A program made the translations under genes and the position numbers. Below, piece by piece: positions 23,585 to 33,566 of a DNA stretch of 64,000 bases. This DNA comes from Topomyia yanbarensis (taxonomy: Eukaryota > Arthropoda > Insecta > Diptera > Culicidae): positions 8,633,343-8,697,342 of the forward strand of contig NC_080671.1 in the NCBI RefSeq assembly GCF_030247195.1, in the 5' to 3' direction. The notes under the pieces were generated by a model. The model saw only the letters and a program-made list of their open reading frames with translations, had not been told where the DNA came from and did no database searches. Every line of letters begins with the position of its first letter. The first letter of the stretch is position 1.

Positions 23585-24988
23585 CACAGTGGAAGAAATC
23601 CGACCAAAAAGGCAATTAATTGGAAGCCGCACCAACTGCTGCTACACTGATGTGGAAATAAGCCACCCTCTGAATATCTTGACCAAGCATAAGTCTTCGT
23701 TAAAAAAAATCAAATTTGTATTATGTATTCCTAGTTTTAAGATAGCTGTAATTTTACACTTTATTGTCCTCTATCTTGTAAATAGAATTGTATCCCTAGT
23801 TATAAGATATCTATGAAATTTCTCATAAATATTTGTTCTCCCTTTTGTATACTAAACTACATTGTTAGCTTTAAGATAACTGTAAAATATTTCGTAAAAT
23901 ACTATTACTCCCCTTCTTGTATATCAAACTGAATGCCTTGTTTTAAAATTTTTCATAAAAAAATCTTTTGGCCCCCTCTTGTATATTGAATCTTATTTCT
24001 AGTCTTAAAATAGCTGTAAACTTTCTTTTCTTTTGTAAAAAAAATATATTTCAACATTGTAACCTCCTAGTTTTAAGATATCCAAAATGTAAAAACAAAA
24101 GAATTTGGCACCGCCAAGCTAACGCATTTGTGCCTATCAAATAAACGAAATGAATAAAAAAATGAAAGCCGCTGAAAAAGTATGACACCAAATGTTGCGG
24201 AATTTTTTAGGAAATAAAATGCAACTAAATTTGTTCACCGCACGTAACTGTGGCCGGAGGTATGGGGCTTTGAATATCCGGAACATTACCGGTTTTCATA
24301 AAATCAGAGGCCTAATTCGGAAGCCGCTGAAAAAGTAAAAGGAATTATATCCTTAAAGTTGCAGAAAACTCCAGCAATCCAGATGCAATCGAATTTGTTC
24401 ACCGCACGCACTTGCGACCGGAGATATGGGGCTTTGTTGATCCGGTACATTACCGGTTTTTCATCAAATCAGGCGCCCAATCAGGAGCCGCTGCAAAAAT
24501 ACTACAAACTATACATCGAAAGTTTTGAAAAACTATTTAACGATCAAAACGCAATAAGTTTTTAACGCATGGTAAAATCTTATTTCATAGTTTTGAAAGA
24601 AAGTGCTACTGGTATCTAATAAAAATGCGTCTGTTAAACTGGTAATACTACGGCACGTTCGAGTAATTCGTGTATATGGTAAAAAACGAACCTAATCAGT
24701 ATAAAAAAAAAAGATTCTGAATTGAGAACAAAGTGGTATATTTGGAGATTTCCGCAAATTTCAGGGTATAATTTTTTGTGTGTTTACTGCGGCTTCTTAA
24801 TAAGGCCTCTGATTTGATGAAAACCGGTAATGTTCCGGATCTTAAAAGACCCATATCTCCGGTCACAAGTGCGTGTGGTGAACAAATTTGATTGCATTTT
24901 ATTTCCTAAAAAAATCGCAACTTATATGTATATATGATGTATATGTCATACTTTTTCAGCGATTTTTGGTCGGATTTCTTCCACTCTG
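23585..24988. mobile_element. CACAGTGG-terminated foldback with 5-bp CACCG duplication
   Basis: The left end, 23585-23610, begins CACAGTGGAAGAAATCCGAC. The right end is its reverse complement with one mismatch in the heptamer. Exact 5-bp flanks CACCG lie at 23580-23584 and 24989-24993. Inside are two direct diverged units (about 24165-24330 and 24331-24505; shared TTTGTTCACCGCACG and CATTACCGGTTTT) and one inverted unit (about 24785-24960). A truncated LINE 3' end (about 23611-24160) interrupts the left side. No transposase is recognised. Confidence 0.75.
23611..24160 (+). mobile_element. 5'-truncated LINE 3' end inserted in the foldback
   Basis: The 3' terminus, GGCACCGCCAAGCTAACGCA followed by TTTGTGCCTATCAAATAAACG and an A-rich tail, also occurs in reverse at 30151-30374. 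Upstream there are several repeats of a unit containing TAGTTTTAAGATA.CTGTAA (near 23735, 23790, 23865, 24000, 24065). Only untranslated sequence and perhaps a few terminal codons remain. Confidence 0.7.
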
Positions 24989-26070
24989 CACCGGTTAGAC
25001 ACCAAGTCCGAATACCATAAGTGAGGTAGGAGAAGCACAGAATCTCTGGTTTGTTGGTAAAAAAAGTGCATGCTACCTGGAAACCCTTTTTCGTAGCGGA
25101 ACTCCATATTGAAGGTATTAATTTCTCTCAGGTTGCCCTACAATACATTAAGATCGTGGGTGGGTCTTCTTCTTTGCTTCTGGGCTCTGGCCATTACTTC
25201 TGGTATTCTGGTCTGAACAACTATCACAAATTAGTTGCTGGAGGCGTTTTGAGTTCCTCTCATCAGATTCCGACACTAACTTAGTGAACGGACTAAGCTA
25301 GCGCCGGATTGACGCTAGCAAAGTGGTTTAAAACAAGTTTCTCCTTAGTGGAGAAAAAATAGTTTTTTGCCTAAAAATTTTTATCCACCAAGGAGAAATA
25401 TAGCATAGAACTGTCACAAAGTTGGCAACCATTCAGGGAACAGGCGGCAGTATTGAAGACTCTACATTGGTATTGATTGTCGGAGATTAGTTTTTCTTAG
25501 CGACTGCTGTCTATTAGAAAAACTCTAGAAAGAGAACTGCGGACAGAAAAACGGCGTTTTTGGCAACACGTCCAATATTGTGAGGATAGGCAATGTTTGA
25601 CTGGATTCGTTTATTGACAGCTAAACCTGAAATTAATTGATCCAGAATGGAGTCTCCGCAGTTCTCTTTCTAGAGTTTTTCTACTATCTACGGTTTATGC
25701 TAGCGAGCCGTTTTATCATAGAATGGGGAGATAAAAATCTGTCATTGATAACTACAAAGCATGGTACTGTCTTGTGTATTGTCGGATTAGGTAGGAAGGC
25801 AGCAATTTTACCGTGTAATACCCATTGAAATAACTAGGAATAATTAATTTTTTCCATGTATCCTTTGTAACCGATTCTTTACAGCGACACTTTTAAAGGC
25901 ATATCGAAAGTTCGAGGTGTCATATCCTGTAGTCAAATCTCGATTTTACCATTATCCATAAACACGAGGATATTGAATTTGATTCTAGCGCGGTCACGAT
26001 CAGCGACATGTTGTAGATTGTTCTGCAAAATGATCTTATTTGCCTGGCGCAATCTATCAAAAATTATCAT
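24989..26070. other. Intronic DNA with a 28-bp inverted repeat
   Basis: No gene is recognised. It contains the inverted repeat listed separately at 25516-25682. A shorter imperfect one lies at about 25335-25398 (TTTCTCCTTAGTGGA against TCCACCAAGGAGAAA). Confidence 0.45.
25516..25682. repeat. Perfect 28-bp inverted repeat, 111-bp spacer
   Basis: Arms at 25516-25543 (AGAAAAACTCTAGAAAGAGA then ACTGCGGA) and 25655-25682 are exact reverse complements. The structure may be the termini of a miniature element or a fold-back duplication. No flanking duplication is evident. Confidence 0.85.
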
Positions 26071-26551
26071 TAGGGGAACCCGGGGCTATTCGGACCTACT
26101 TAAGCAAATCGCCCTTTTAGGTGGATAGACGCGAAAAAATTTAGCGGTCAAAGGTCCTAATTGTTAGTTTCAAACCTCAGCTACATTTTGGTGCCATAAA
26201 AGGTTCATTTGCATCACTCAATGGCAGCGCTAGGACAGGATTTGCAAACCTCTACGTTTTTCCATCCCTTTACAATGTGGGGGTAACTCGGCCCTCTCTA
26301 CGGGGCAATTCAGACCGTCATTTATCTTTAATTTTTTACAATGGAATTATGTTTACCTATGAAATATGTATACAAGACAGTCCTTAAAAAGCAAACAAAA
26401 AATAAATTGTTTTACAAGAACTTAATCTGGTAAGTCACAGCTGTCGATTGGCGGCCCATGTATTTTCTTCTCTGTGGCATGTGCAATGGTGTGCGCAGCC
26501 GCAAGCCGCTGAACGGTGGTTGACGGAATAGGGGGTCCGAATAGCCCCGTA
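26071..26551. mobile_element. Small element with GGGGCTATTCGGACC inverted ends
   Basis: The left end (26071-26096) reads TAGGGGAACCCGGGGCTATT and continues CGGACC. The right end (26536-26551) is the reverse complement of TACGGGGCTATTCGGACC. A related block, CTACGGGGCAATTCAGACC, lies in the middle (about 26297). TA dinucleotides border both sides. The layout, with a GGGGAAC start and repeated GGGG-containing core motifs, resembles the composite element at 10297-14328. It is non-coding. Confidence 0.45.
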
Positions 26552-27252
26552 CGCTCACTTCGCTCAAAAGTGGTGAGCGTCTCGAAAATATCTGTATTTT
26601 CACCCAAACAAAAATCATTCCATTAAATAGAAGCCTCAAGCTTTCCAAACAACTTACTTTTTATTTTTTTTCACTTTTATTCATTGCTTTAATCACGGTT
26701 ACATAATTGCATCCCCATATATTAAATTAGTTTGGGCATTAACACGTATTTCAGATTAATAGAAGATCTTATGATACAATTTAGAAATAGATAGAGAATT
26801 AGCAAGGTAGATGTGATTCGTGACAGTTGCCAAGAACACGGAGAGAGCTAGAGGAGGCGGGGGGTGAGGAATAGTAAATGATGGTAGTGCCGTGACATAA
26901 TATTTTATATTATGCAATATTTTGATTCCTTATATACTTATTGTATATAGTGCAACTGGTAATTTTTGTGACATGACCAGTATAACCTAAACCTCGCGAA
27001 ATAGGCCAAGTTTACACTAGAGTTTTGAGATCCTTAAAATACATTTATTCTCGGTGATGCAACGAGTATAATATTTGTTTATTTGTATCATATACTTGTG
27101 AAGTGAGGATGAATCCTTTTTAATTTCCACAATCGGTTTAAATTCAGTTTGGTAGTACTGTGTGACTATAATTTTACCATATAAATTCTAATTCCCTCTG
27201 TTAAACCAGTCCATACATTCTCTACGGAAAATATGTAAAGATCGAATACTTT
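26552..27252. other. Non-coding DNA, including the likely 3' untranslated end of the minus-strand LINE
   Basis: The part next to 27253 should be the LINE 3' untranslated region. Its end was not located: no clear A-tail or target duplication was found. Confidence 0.4.
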
Positions 27253-29160
27253 TTATACCGACAGATAGTTGATTCCAATGAACAACGGCTCGAATGAAGA
27301 AGGTGTCTCCATAATGGGAAGTGCGATATTGAGGTAGAGATAGATTTCTTGTGCGTTGGATTCCTTGAACAGATAAGATGGTTTGACGGTGTTAATTATT
27401 TTAAATAGAGTAATACATGCTCGCACTTTGAAAAATTCGGTGAAAGGACAACCGATCAGTTCACTCTGGAGGTGGGTCACCCTTGAAAACTGAGATAAAT
27501 TGAACACCCATCGCACACAGCAATTCAGGGCAACTTTCAGTCTATTCAGAGCTACAGTTGAGGCATTTAGGAGAAGTTCAGCTCCATATAGAAAATGTGG
27601 GTAAAGTAGCGACTTGAAGAGTTTTCGATTGGTTTCGATTGATAACAGGCCCGAAGTTAAACGAATATGCCGTAGCGCATTATAAATTTTACTACACTGG
27701 ATATTTACATGACCATTCCATTTGAAATCATCTTGGAACTTGACCCCAAGATCCATAAAATGTCCAACATAATCGATCTCCTCAGTTCCCAGTATAATAC
27801 TTGGTAAAATATTGGGACGGTGGGACCTTGTTATAAACATGGCTTTCGATTTGGATGTATTAATAGGAAGAAGATTACGTTCAGACCATGCATATATACG
27901 TGATAGGTCAGCATTGATTAAATCCGCCATTTCCGAAACAGATAATTCAGTAGAGCACAAATAAAGCTGCACATCATCGGCGAACATATGTATTTTACAA
28001 TATTTTAATGTAGATGGAAGGTCATTAATAAAGAATGAAAACAATAGCGGGCCCAGAATAGAGCCTTGGGGGACTCCTGACGTAATATTTACTGGCTGAG
28101 AGTACATTTCGGTAACGAAGACTACTTGCGAACGACATGAATGGTATGATTTAATCAACGATGTTGCAGTATTAGAAAAGTGAAAATTGGTTGACAGTTT
28201 TTTCAGAAATTTCGAATGCGACACTCTATCAAAAGCCTTAGAGAAATCTATCAACAATACAAAAGCTAAACCCTTTTTATCAATCATTTTGGAAATGTCA
28301 TCGTGCACTTTTAAAAGAGCAGAGGTTGTACTGTGACTTTCTCTGAAACCTGATTGAACAGGATGCAGGAGATTGAATTCAGATATAAAAGCTTGAATTT
28401 GTGCTTTTATGATCTTTTCAAATGCCTTAGACAATGCCGATAAAATACTAATCGGTCGCAAATTGTTCAAATTGGTACTTCTAGCATTTTTTGTAATTGG
28501 TATCACTTTAGTTGCTTTCCACGCACGTGGAAACATTGACGTACGCACAATCAAATTAAATACGAAAGTAGCTGGCTGAATGATACAAGGTAGAATCCAT
28601 TTAATGAATTCATTGGGAATTCCGTCCAGACTTACTGCATTCGATTTTATAGCATCTATGGCAAATATGATTTCGTTTTCATGAATAGGTACGAATTTAA
28701 AACCATTCGGAATTGAAAATGCTGGTGGAGGAGAGTGCGAGTCACATGTAAAATTACTGCTGAAGTAATTGTTAATTTTGTCACTTGAGTTATCAAATTG
28801 CAGAGAACCATTTGCGTTATTAGTAACATTTAGTTGTTTGAGTTTCTTCCATAGATCCTTGGTTGAATTGGAGCTTTGCAAAGTATTGGAAAGGTAATTT
28901 GATTTAGTTACGTTGATCAGATGGGTTACACGGTTTCGAAGACGCTTGTACTGAGCGTGGTTGTCTTGACTTCTGCTGCTTATCCATAGGCGACAGGCAA
29001 CAACTCTATCAATCTTAGCCGATAAGATATTATTGTTGAACCACGGATTCTTGCGACTTGGAATGTATGGGCGGAGGGGTACAAAAGCTTCATAAAGCTC
29101 CTTCAAGCGTAAATTCAAAAAATCCAGAGCTAAGTTAACATCATTAATGTCGTACAGCAA
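27253..29160 (-). pseudogene. Reverse transcriptase part of LINE ORF2
   Basis: 635 codons are open on the minus strand. All core RT motifs are visible: N-L-R-P-I-S-I-L near residue 230, motif A LLIDFSKAFD near residue 303, motif B SGVPQGSILGPLLF near 361 and the catalytic FADD near 391. A connection region and C-terminal domain follow (LYPHFLYGAELL). There is no RNase H domain. The first residue of the open frame is a TTG codon, so it is not a real start. The frame continues that of the endonuclease part (29178-30032) after a single-base frameshift at about 29190-29205. The family is the APE-type non-LTR (Jockey/CR1-like group) that copies its RNA by target-primed reverse transcription. Damage here is light, so the insertion is fairly young. 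Confidence 0.9.
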
Positions 29161-29177
29161 AGACCAGTTTATTGAAT

Positions 29178-30032
29178 TTATTTCATTGGCAACTTTATTG
29201 AGGATACGGAATCAATTCGCGCATAACTTCTATAAAAACGATGTTCGACTTGAGGTGAACGTGGAATATCCACGGAAGCAAATATCATATCGTGCTTCGA
29301 AAAACCAGGAGCTGCTACTTGATTAAATTTCAGTATAAAATTGTTGTTATTCGTTAAGAGTAAATCGATCAGTGAACTTCCACCGGGGTAATAATGAGTA
29401 GGTTCTTCATTCACACATTCAAAGCCGAAACTGCCAATAACGTTTTCAAGTCTACGAGTTTTAGGGCAAGATTTCTTAAGATCAGTATTAAAATCACCAA
29501 CAAGAATAACGTTACGATAAAGCAGGGACAGTTCAGATAATTTTTCAAAGATAGCATCCGAGCAATCCGACCGAGGAGGATTATAAATTATGCCTAATAA
29601 AAATGTATCACTATGCGTTCGCACCTCAACAAACATATGCTCCAATCGAACAGAGTTTCCGATATCCTCTGATCGTTCCGACGAAGAAATGATTTCACAA
29701 GTTAAATTTTTTTTGAAATATAGGCATACACCTCCTCCTCGACCATAAATGCAGTTTTTCCTGAATAAATTATAATCGGAAAGAGCTAATAGGTCCTCAG
29801 AAATCGTTTCACTTAGCCATGTTTCAGTAAGACAAATCAGATCGATTTTACTATTTTCAAAACATAGTTTGAATTCATTGAACTTACTCAACTGACGAGC
29901 ACAAATACTTTGTATGTTCATATGACAAATGTTCAAACAGTCTGAACGCAAAACTACATTCATAACAGCACGAGGAATATGGGCAAAACCTTTAGCATCA
30001 CGAGCACTACCATTCACGGAATCAGCTAACAT
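29178..30032 (-). pseudogene. Apurinic-type endonuclease part of LINE ORF2
   Basis: This part starts at ATG 30032 on the minus strand and has 284 codons. Endonuclease landmarks appear in order: NIQSI near residue 39, LTETWLS near 69, IIYNPP near 150, GDFNTDL near 180, SLIDLLLTN near 218 and the SxH block (FSKHD) near 242. This domain nicks target DNA to prime reverse transcription. The frame ends prematurely just before the RT part because of the frameshift near 29200. In the alternative frame, the sequence joins smoothly to the RT frame. Confidence 0.88.
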
Positions 30033-30150
30033 TTCAATATATTATTACTGACGTACACAAAAGAGAAAATATGAAAAGGTACAATATCGAGGGAATATCA
30101 ATATAAGCTAACAATCGATACAAATTCTATAAATGTATATACTTTTTTTC

Positions 30151-30374
30151 ATTTCGTTTATTTGATAGGCACAAATGCGTTAGCTTGGCGGTGCCAAATT
30201 CTTTTGTTTTTACATTTTGGATATCTTAAAACTAGGAGGTTACAATGTTGAAATATTTTTTTTACAAAAGAAAAGAAAGTTTACAGCTATCTTAAGACTA
30301 GAAATAAGATTCAATATACAAGAGAGGGCCAAGAGATTTTTTTATGAAAAATTTTAAAACAAGGGATTCAGTTT
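30151..30374 (-). mobile_element. Truncated LINE 3' end inserted between ORF1 and ORF2
   Basis: The minus-strand sequence matches the LINE 3' end at 23925-24160. It includes GGCACCGCCAAGCTAACGCA and the terminal AAATAAACGAAATG with an A-tail. It is bracketed by a near-identical duplication, GTATATACTTTTTTTC at 30135-30150 and GTATATATTTTTTTC at 30375-30389. This is a typical 5'-truncated, target-primed insertion into the spacer of the host LINE. Confidence 0.8.
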
Positions 30375-30692
30375 GTATATATTTTTTTCTCTGACACTTA
30401 TCTGTGTGGTTCAAATGATGATCAGCCGAACAGCAGCAGCGATTGTCCAGCAACAGCAACGGTAACAGCAGTATAACGTCCTCCATCCAATGTGTGCAAT
30501 AAAACGATCAGCAAACCAGTAACTTTTAGGAGGGAATAAGACAAGGGAAAATTTAGGAATGGATTCACGGAAAATTTGTGAAGGATAAACAGAATATCTT
30601 ATAAGGTTAAGGTGTAATACTTTTAGGAGGGGAATAATCACGGGAAGTTTTGGGAGAGGAGGTACGGATTTTGAAGGCAGGAAGTGAATACT

Positions 30693-31349
30693 TTAAGGGT
30701 AGGGTAGTAATTCTGCGGTGGCAGTGCCAAGTTGCTCCAAAGTCGTCATTGGTTGTGCTGGAGTGTTTTCATTCATCTTGACAAACACAATTCCATCCTT
30801 CGTGAAGACTCTGCACAGCTTCCCATTTTTCATCAACTTGATCGCACGGCCTTTTATGGAGCGGGCCAGCTCGGTAAGGTTTTCATTAAGAGAAATTCGT
30901 TTATCAGTGCTGAAACCAAGGTGCACGAGCGAAAGGTTCCTAACGGCAAGGTATCGGTGGTAGAATTCATCTCGACAGGCTTTGAAGGCAAATTGCAGTA
31001 GAATTGCTGGTGTGGCGGGTGCGACGATTGGTATGCGGGATAAACGTTTAGCGAAAATAGACGGAACAAGATCGTATTTAATTACAGCAGCAATTTTTTG
31101 CACGTAAACAATGAGATCTTCGGATGGATCATACGGTACACCGGTTAATATGAGTTCTCTAGACTTCTCAATCCGGTTTCCAGACTCCTTATTGCAATTA
31201 ACTTCTGCATTGATAATTGCCACAGATTCTCTTAGCTTGTTTATGTCACGGGTACAAACCTCCTTAAACTGCTGTATATCATCACGAAGCGTAGTGATCT
31301 CCCTTTTTAATTCTCGAATGCTGGTGTCAATTTTATCCTCGATTCTATT
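30693..31349 (-). pseudogene. LINE ORF1, C-terminal two thirds
   Basis: The frame encodes a coiled-coil-like stretch (IREL..EITTLRDDIQQF, then NKLRESVAIINAE). An RRM-like core follows (ELILTGVPYDPSEDL...ILLQFAFKACRDEF) and then a basic C-terminal domain with HLGFSTDKRISLNENLTE and GRAIKLMKNGKLCRVFTKDG. This resembles the nucleic-acid-chaperone ORF1 proteins of LINEs with coiled coil, RRM and CTD. It lacks zinc knuckles. The 5' third lies at 32100-32401 on the other side of a 750-bp insertion. The stop codon is at 30693, about 660 bp upstream of ORF2, including the nested fragment at 30151-30374. Confidence 0.82.
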
Positions 31350-32099
31350 GGGGCTTGTACACAAATGACGTAGCTTTTTTTCGACGATTTTTGACCCCTC
31401 CCTCCCCCATCGTAGCATTTGGTCACAAAATTCTAACCTCCCCCTCGTAAATAACGTAGCATTTACCTACCCCCTCCCCCTAGTCCCATGCAAAGCGGAT
31501 TACATAGTTACATATGTTTTTCAATTATTTTAAAATGACGACTTTTATCAACATTTTCATTATAACAGCAAATTGCGTGCAAAATAAGCCCATTTCATGA
31601 CAAATATGGTGTTGATAGTTTTGTTTTGAATTTTATATGTCAAGGGAAGCATGAAGAGAAGTTCTCTCAGTTCACAATCCTGCAGCTGCCAATGATTCTA
31701 AGAAGCATACGATCATCTAAATTACTAAATTTTGTTTGGTTGAATCCGAAGTGAAAATTTAATTCACCTTCCAAACTAAGTCTACTAGTTAGCAACATTA
31801 GCTAACTAATGTAGCAAGTTAAATCCGCATACAAAATCTTTTCGTATTTTTGCGAACTTGTAATTCCGCGAATCGTAATTTACCTCATGAAAAACCGCAT
31901 CAAAAGTAACTTGTTGGAATTTAAATTTATTTCTCTTGGGAATGGAGTATCATTAAATTGTTGTCTGTAAACAATGGGTTTTAAACTAAATGCTACGTCG
32001 CACAACTTTTAACCCTACTCTCCCCCTCGTCGCACTTCGTCACAAATTTAGTATACCCTCCCCACCCCCCAAAATGCTACGTCATTTATGCATTGCCCC
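31350..32099. mobile_element. 750-bp MITE inserted in LINE ORF1
   Basis: Ends at 31350 (GGGGCTTGTACACAAATGAC then GTAGC) and 32099 (reverse complement GGGGCAATGCATAAATGACG then TAGC) form imperfect inverted repeats of about 25 bp. C-rich subterminal blocks lie on both sides. The apparent duplication is only TT (31348-31349 and 32100-32101). Removing the element and one TT restores an uninterrupted ORF1 frame. A truncated relative lies at 16142-16925. There is no coding capacity. Confidence 0.8.
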
Positions 32100-32401
32100 T
32101 TGTTTGACTGGTTAAACATATTCCGTATCTGCCCCAATAGGTCGGCCGAAGATTCTTTTTCGCTGGATCTGTTTAAATCATCTCGAGACGGTTTATTGGT
32201 TTTGTTTTCGCAACTGGACGATCGTGGCAAATCCAATGTTTTTTCCCCATCTTTGAAGCTGATAAAAGTGAGTGTTGATTGTTTCTGTTCATCCGATTGA
32301 GTGGCTGGGCAAATGGAAGCGTGATGTTGCAACTGGCGCGAAGAGGTGTCAGGGGCGATTTTATTTACTCGAATTACCAAATAATGTCTCAGTAAAACCA
32401 T
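32100..32401 (-). pseudogene. LINE ORF1, N-terminal third
   Basis: The frame starts at ATG 32401 (minus strand). About 100 codons of polar, low-complexity sequence run to SADLLGQIRNMFNQSN, where the MITE interrupts. It continues in frame at 31347 with NRIEDKIDTSIREL. The joined reading frame would be 318 codons, a normal length for ORF1 of this type. The 5' untranslated region of the LINE should lie above 32401, but its start is not identified. Confidence 0.8.
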
Positions 32402-33443
32402 TGAACTCGATGCATTCCGTATAGCTCATCGATTTTATAATGATTCGCAATCAGAGATTGGAATCACAACTAATAATATTCGGCTGAAAAGCACCAAAAG
32501 AACCACAGCACAGAAAACTCACTCGTAACTCAGGCTCATCACTCAGTACGCATAATATGAATATGAATTATATGAGAAATCTATTATTGCACGACTAGGT
32601 AGATTACTTGCTGATCTGTGTATTCATATACCATCCAACATCTTCAGCACGGCTGAGCAATGCCTTATTCAAGTAAATAAATCAACACTGGAAAAAAATT
32701 CCCTTTGAGGAAAATTGCACATTATTTTATCTTTGAATTGAATTGAATTAATTTTTGAGAAATAATTAATTCATTATTGAGTAAATTGACTAAATGTTTT
32801 CGGAATCGAATTTCTTGAATCAAGTAGATGTGTTTTCATACTTTGATATTCAGAATTAGGCCCTTTGGCTGGCTACGTCCAACTAAAAGGATCCAACGGT
32901 ACTATACGCTCTGGGGTCCGATGTGGCTTTCGGCGGATCTGTATAATGTGTCAGATTTTTTTTAAATTGTATATGTCCGTTATATATAGTGGGAATATAA
33001 ATCCGTAAAATAATCGCTTTTCTAATAGGATCCAAACTGCCAGCGACTCCGGCGCTACCGCTTTACCCTATGCTACGGTACAGGGAAGTTTGGAGAAATG
33101 CCACTGCGTATGAAATAGTGTGGGCATTGAACCTCTTAGATGTCTCACGATGGGTAATCTTTTGCAGGTAATCCACGTCACCCTCCTGCTCAAAATATTA
33201 GTAATCGCTTTTTTGTTTCAATAGATTTTTTGTTTCAACGAAAGATAAAAAACGTTACTTAACCTTTATTACGCAAATACTTGTTTTGAAATGAATACAC
33301 TTCGAGTACAATTTTGCCCCATCACTCATCCGTTCTGATGGACAGATTTGTTAAACATCCCTGGCTGCCAATCCAACCGACAATCCCGGCGTTCAATCTT
33401 AAAATATAAACATTTGTCGATGAGTCACAAAAGAAGAACTAAC
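32402..33443. other. LINE 5' flank and intronic DNA
   Basis: Part of this is probably the LINE 5' untranslated region. The rest is intron up to the donor of the proposed first coding exon. No further feature is supported. Confidence 0.4.
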
Positions 33444-33566
33444 CTGCGTAAACAATTTATTATATCCGGCACTTTGGAACGACGGATAGCCGAGTCCGAG
33501 GCTCATGCGCGATTCACGATGCCCCCCGGACACGGATGGGGCATCCGATGAGGCACGTTGAACCAT
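33444..33566 (-). CDS. Ca-beta: Proposed first coding exon of Ca-beta
   Basis: On the minus strand an ATG at 33566-33564 opens a 41-codon frame that ends at a consensus donor (CAG/GTTAGT; last exon base 33444). The peptide runs from MVQRASSDAPSVSGGHRESR to a tail of SAGYNKLFTQ. It is phase 0 at its end and so joins exactly to the GSADSN exon at 8257. An in-frame TAG lies about 36 bases upstream, so this ATG is the first in frame. A second in-frame Met is residue 21. The serine-rich, basic composition suits the variable N-terminal region of calcium channel beta subunits, which differs among isoforms and affects membrane targeting and gating. The surrounding DNA is GC-richer and free of transposons. 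The call rests on splice compatibility and peptide style, not on an alignment. Confidence 0.75.

Larger units (their letters stand above)
8258..33443 (-). other. Proposed 25.2-kb Ca-beta intron filled with transposons
   Basis: This interval lies between the proposed first coding exon and the next exon. It starts (minus strand) with GTTAGT at 33443 and ends with TCACAG at 8258. It contains at least one long LINE, two of the three CACAGTGG-terminated elements, several foldbacks and SINE debris in both orientations. An alternative first exon inside it cannot be excluded. None was convincing. Confidence 0.65.
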
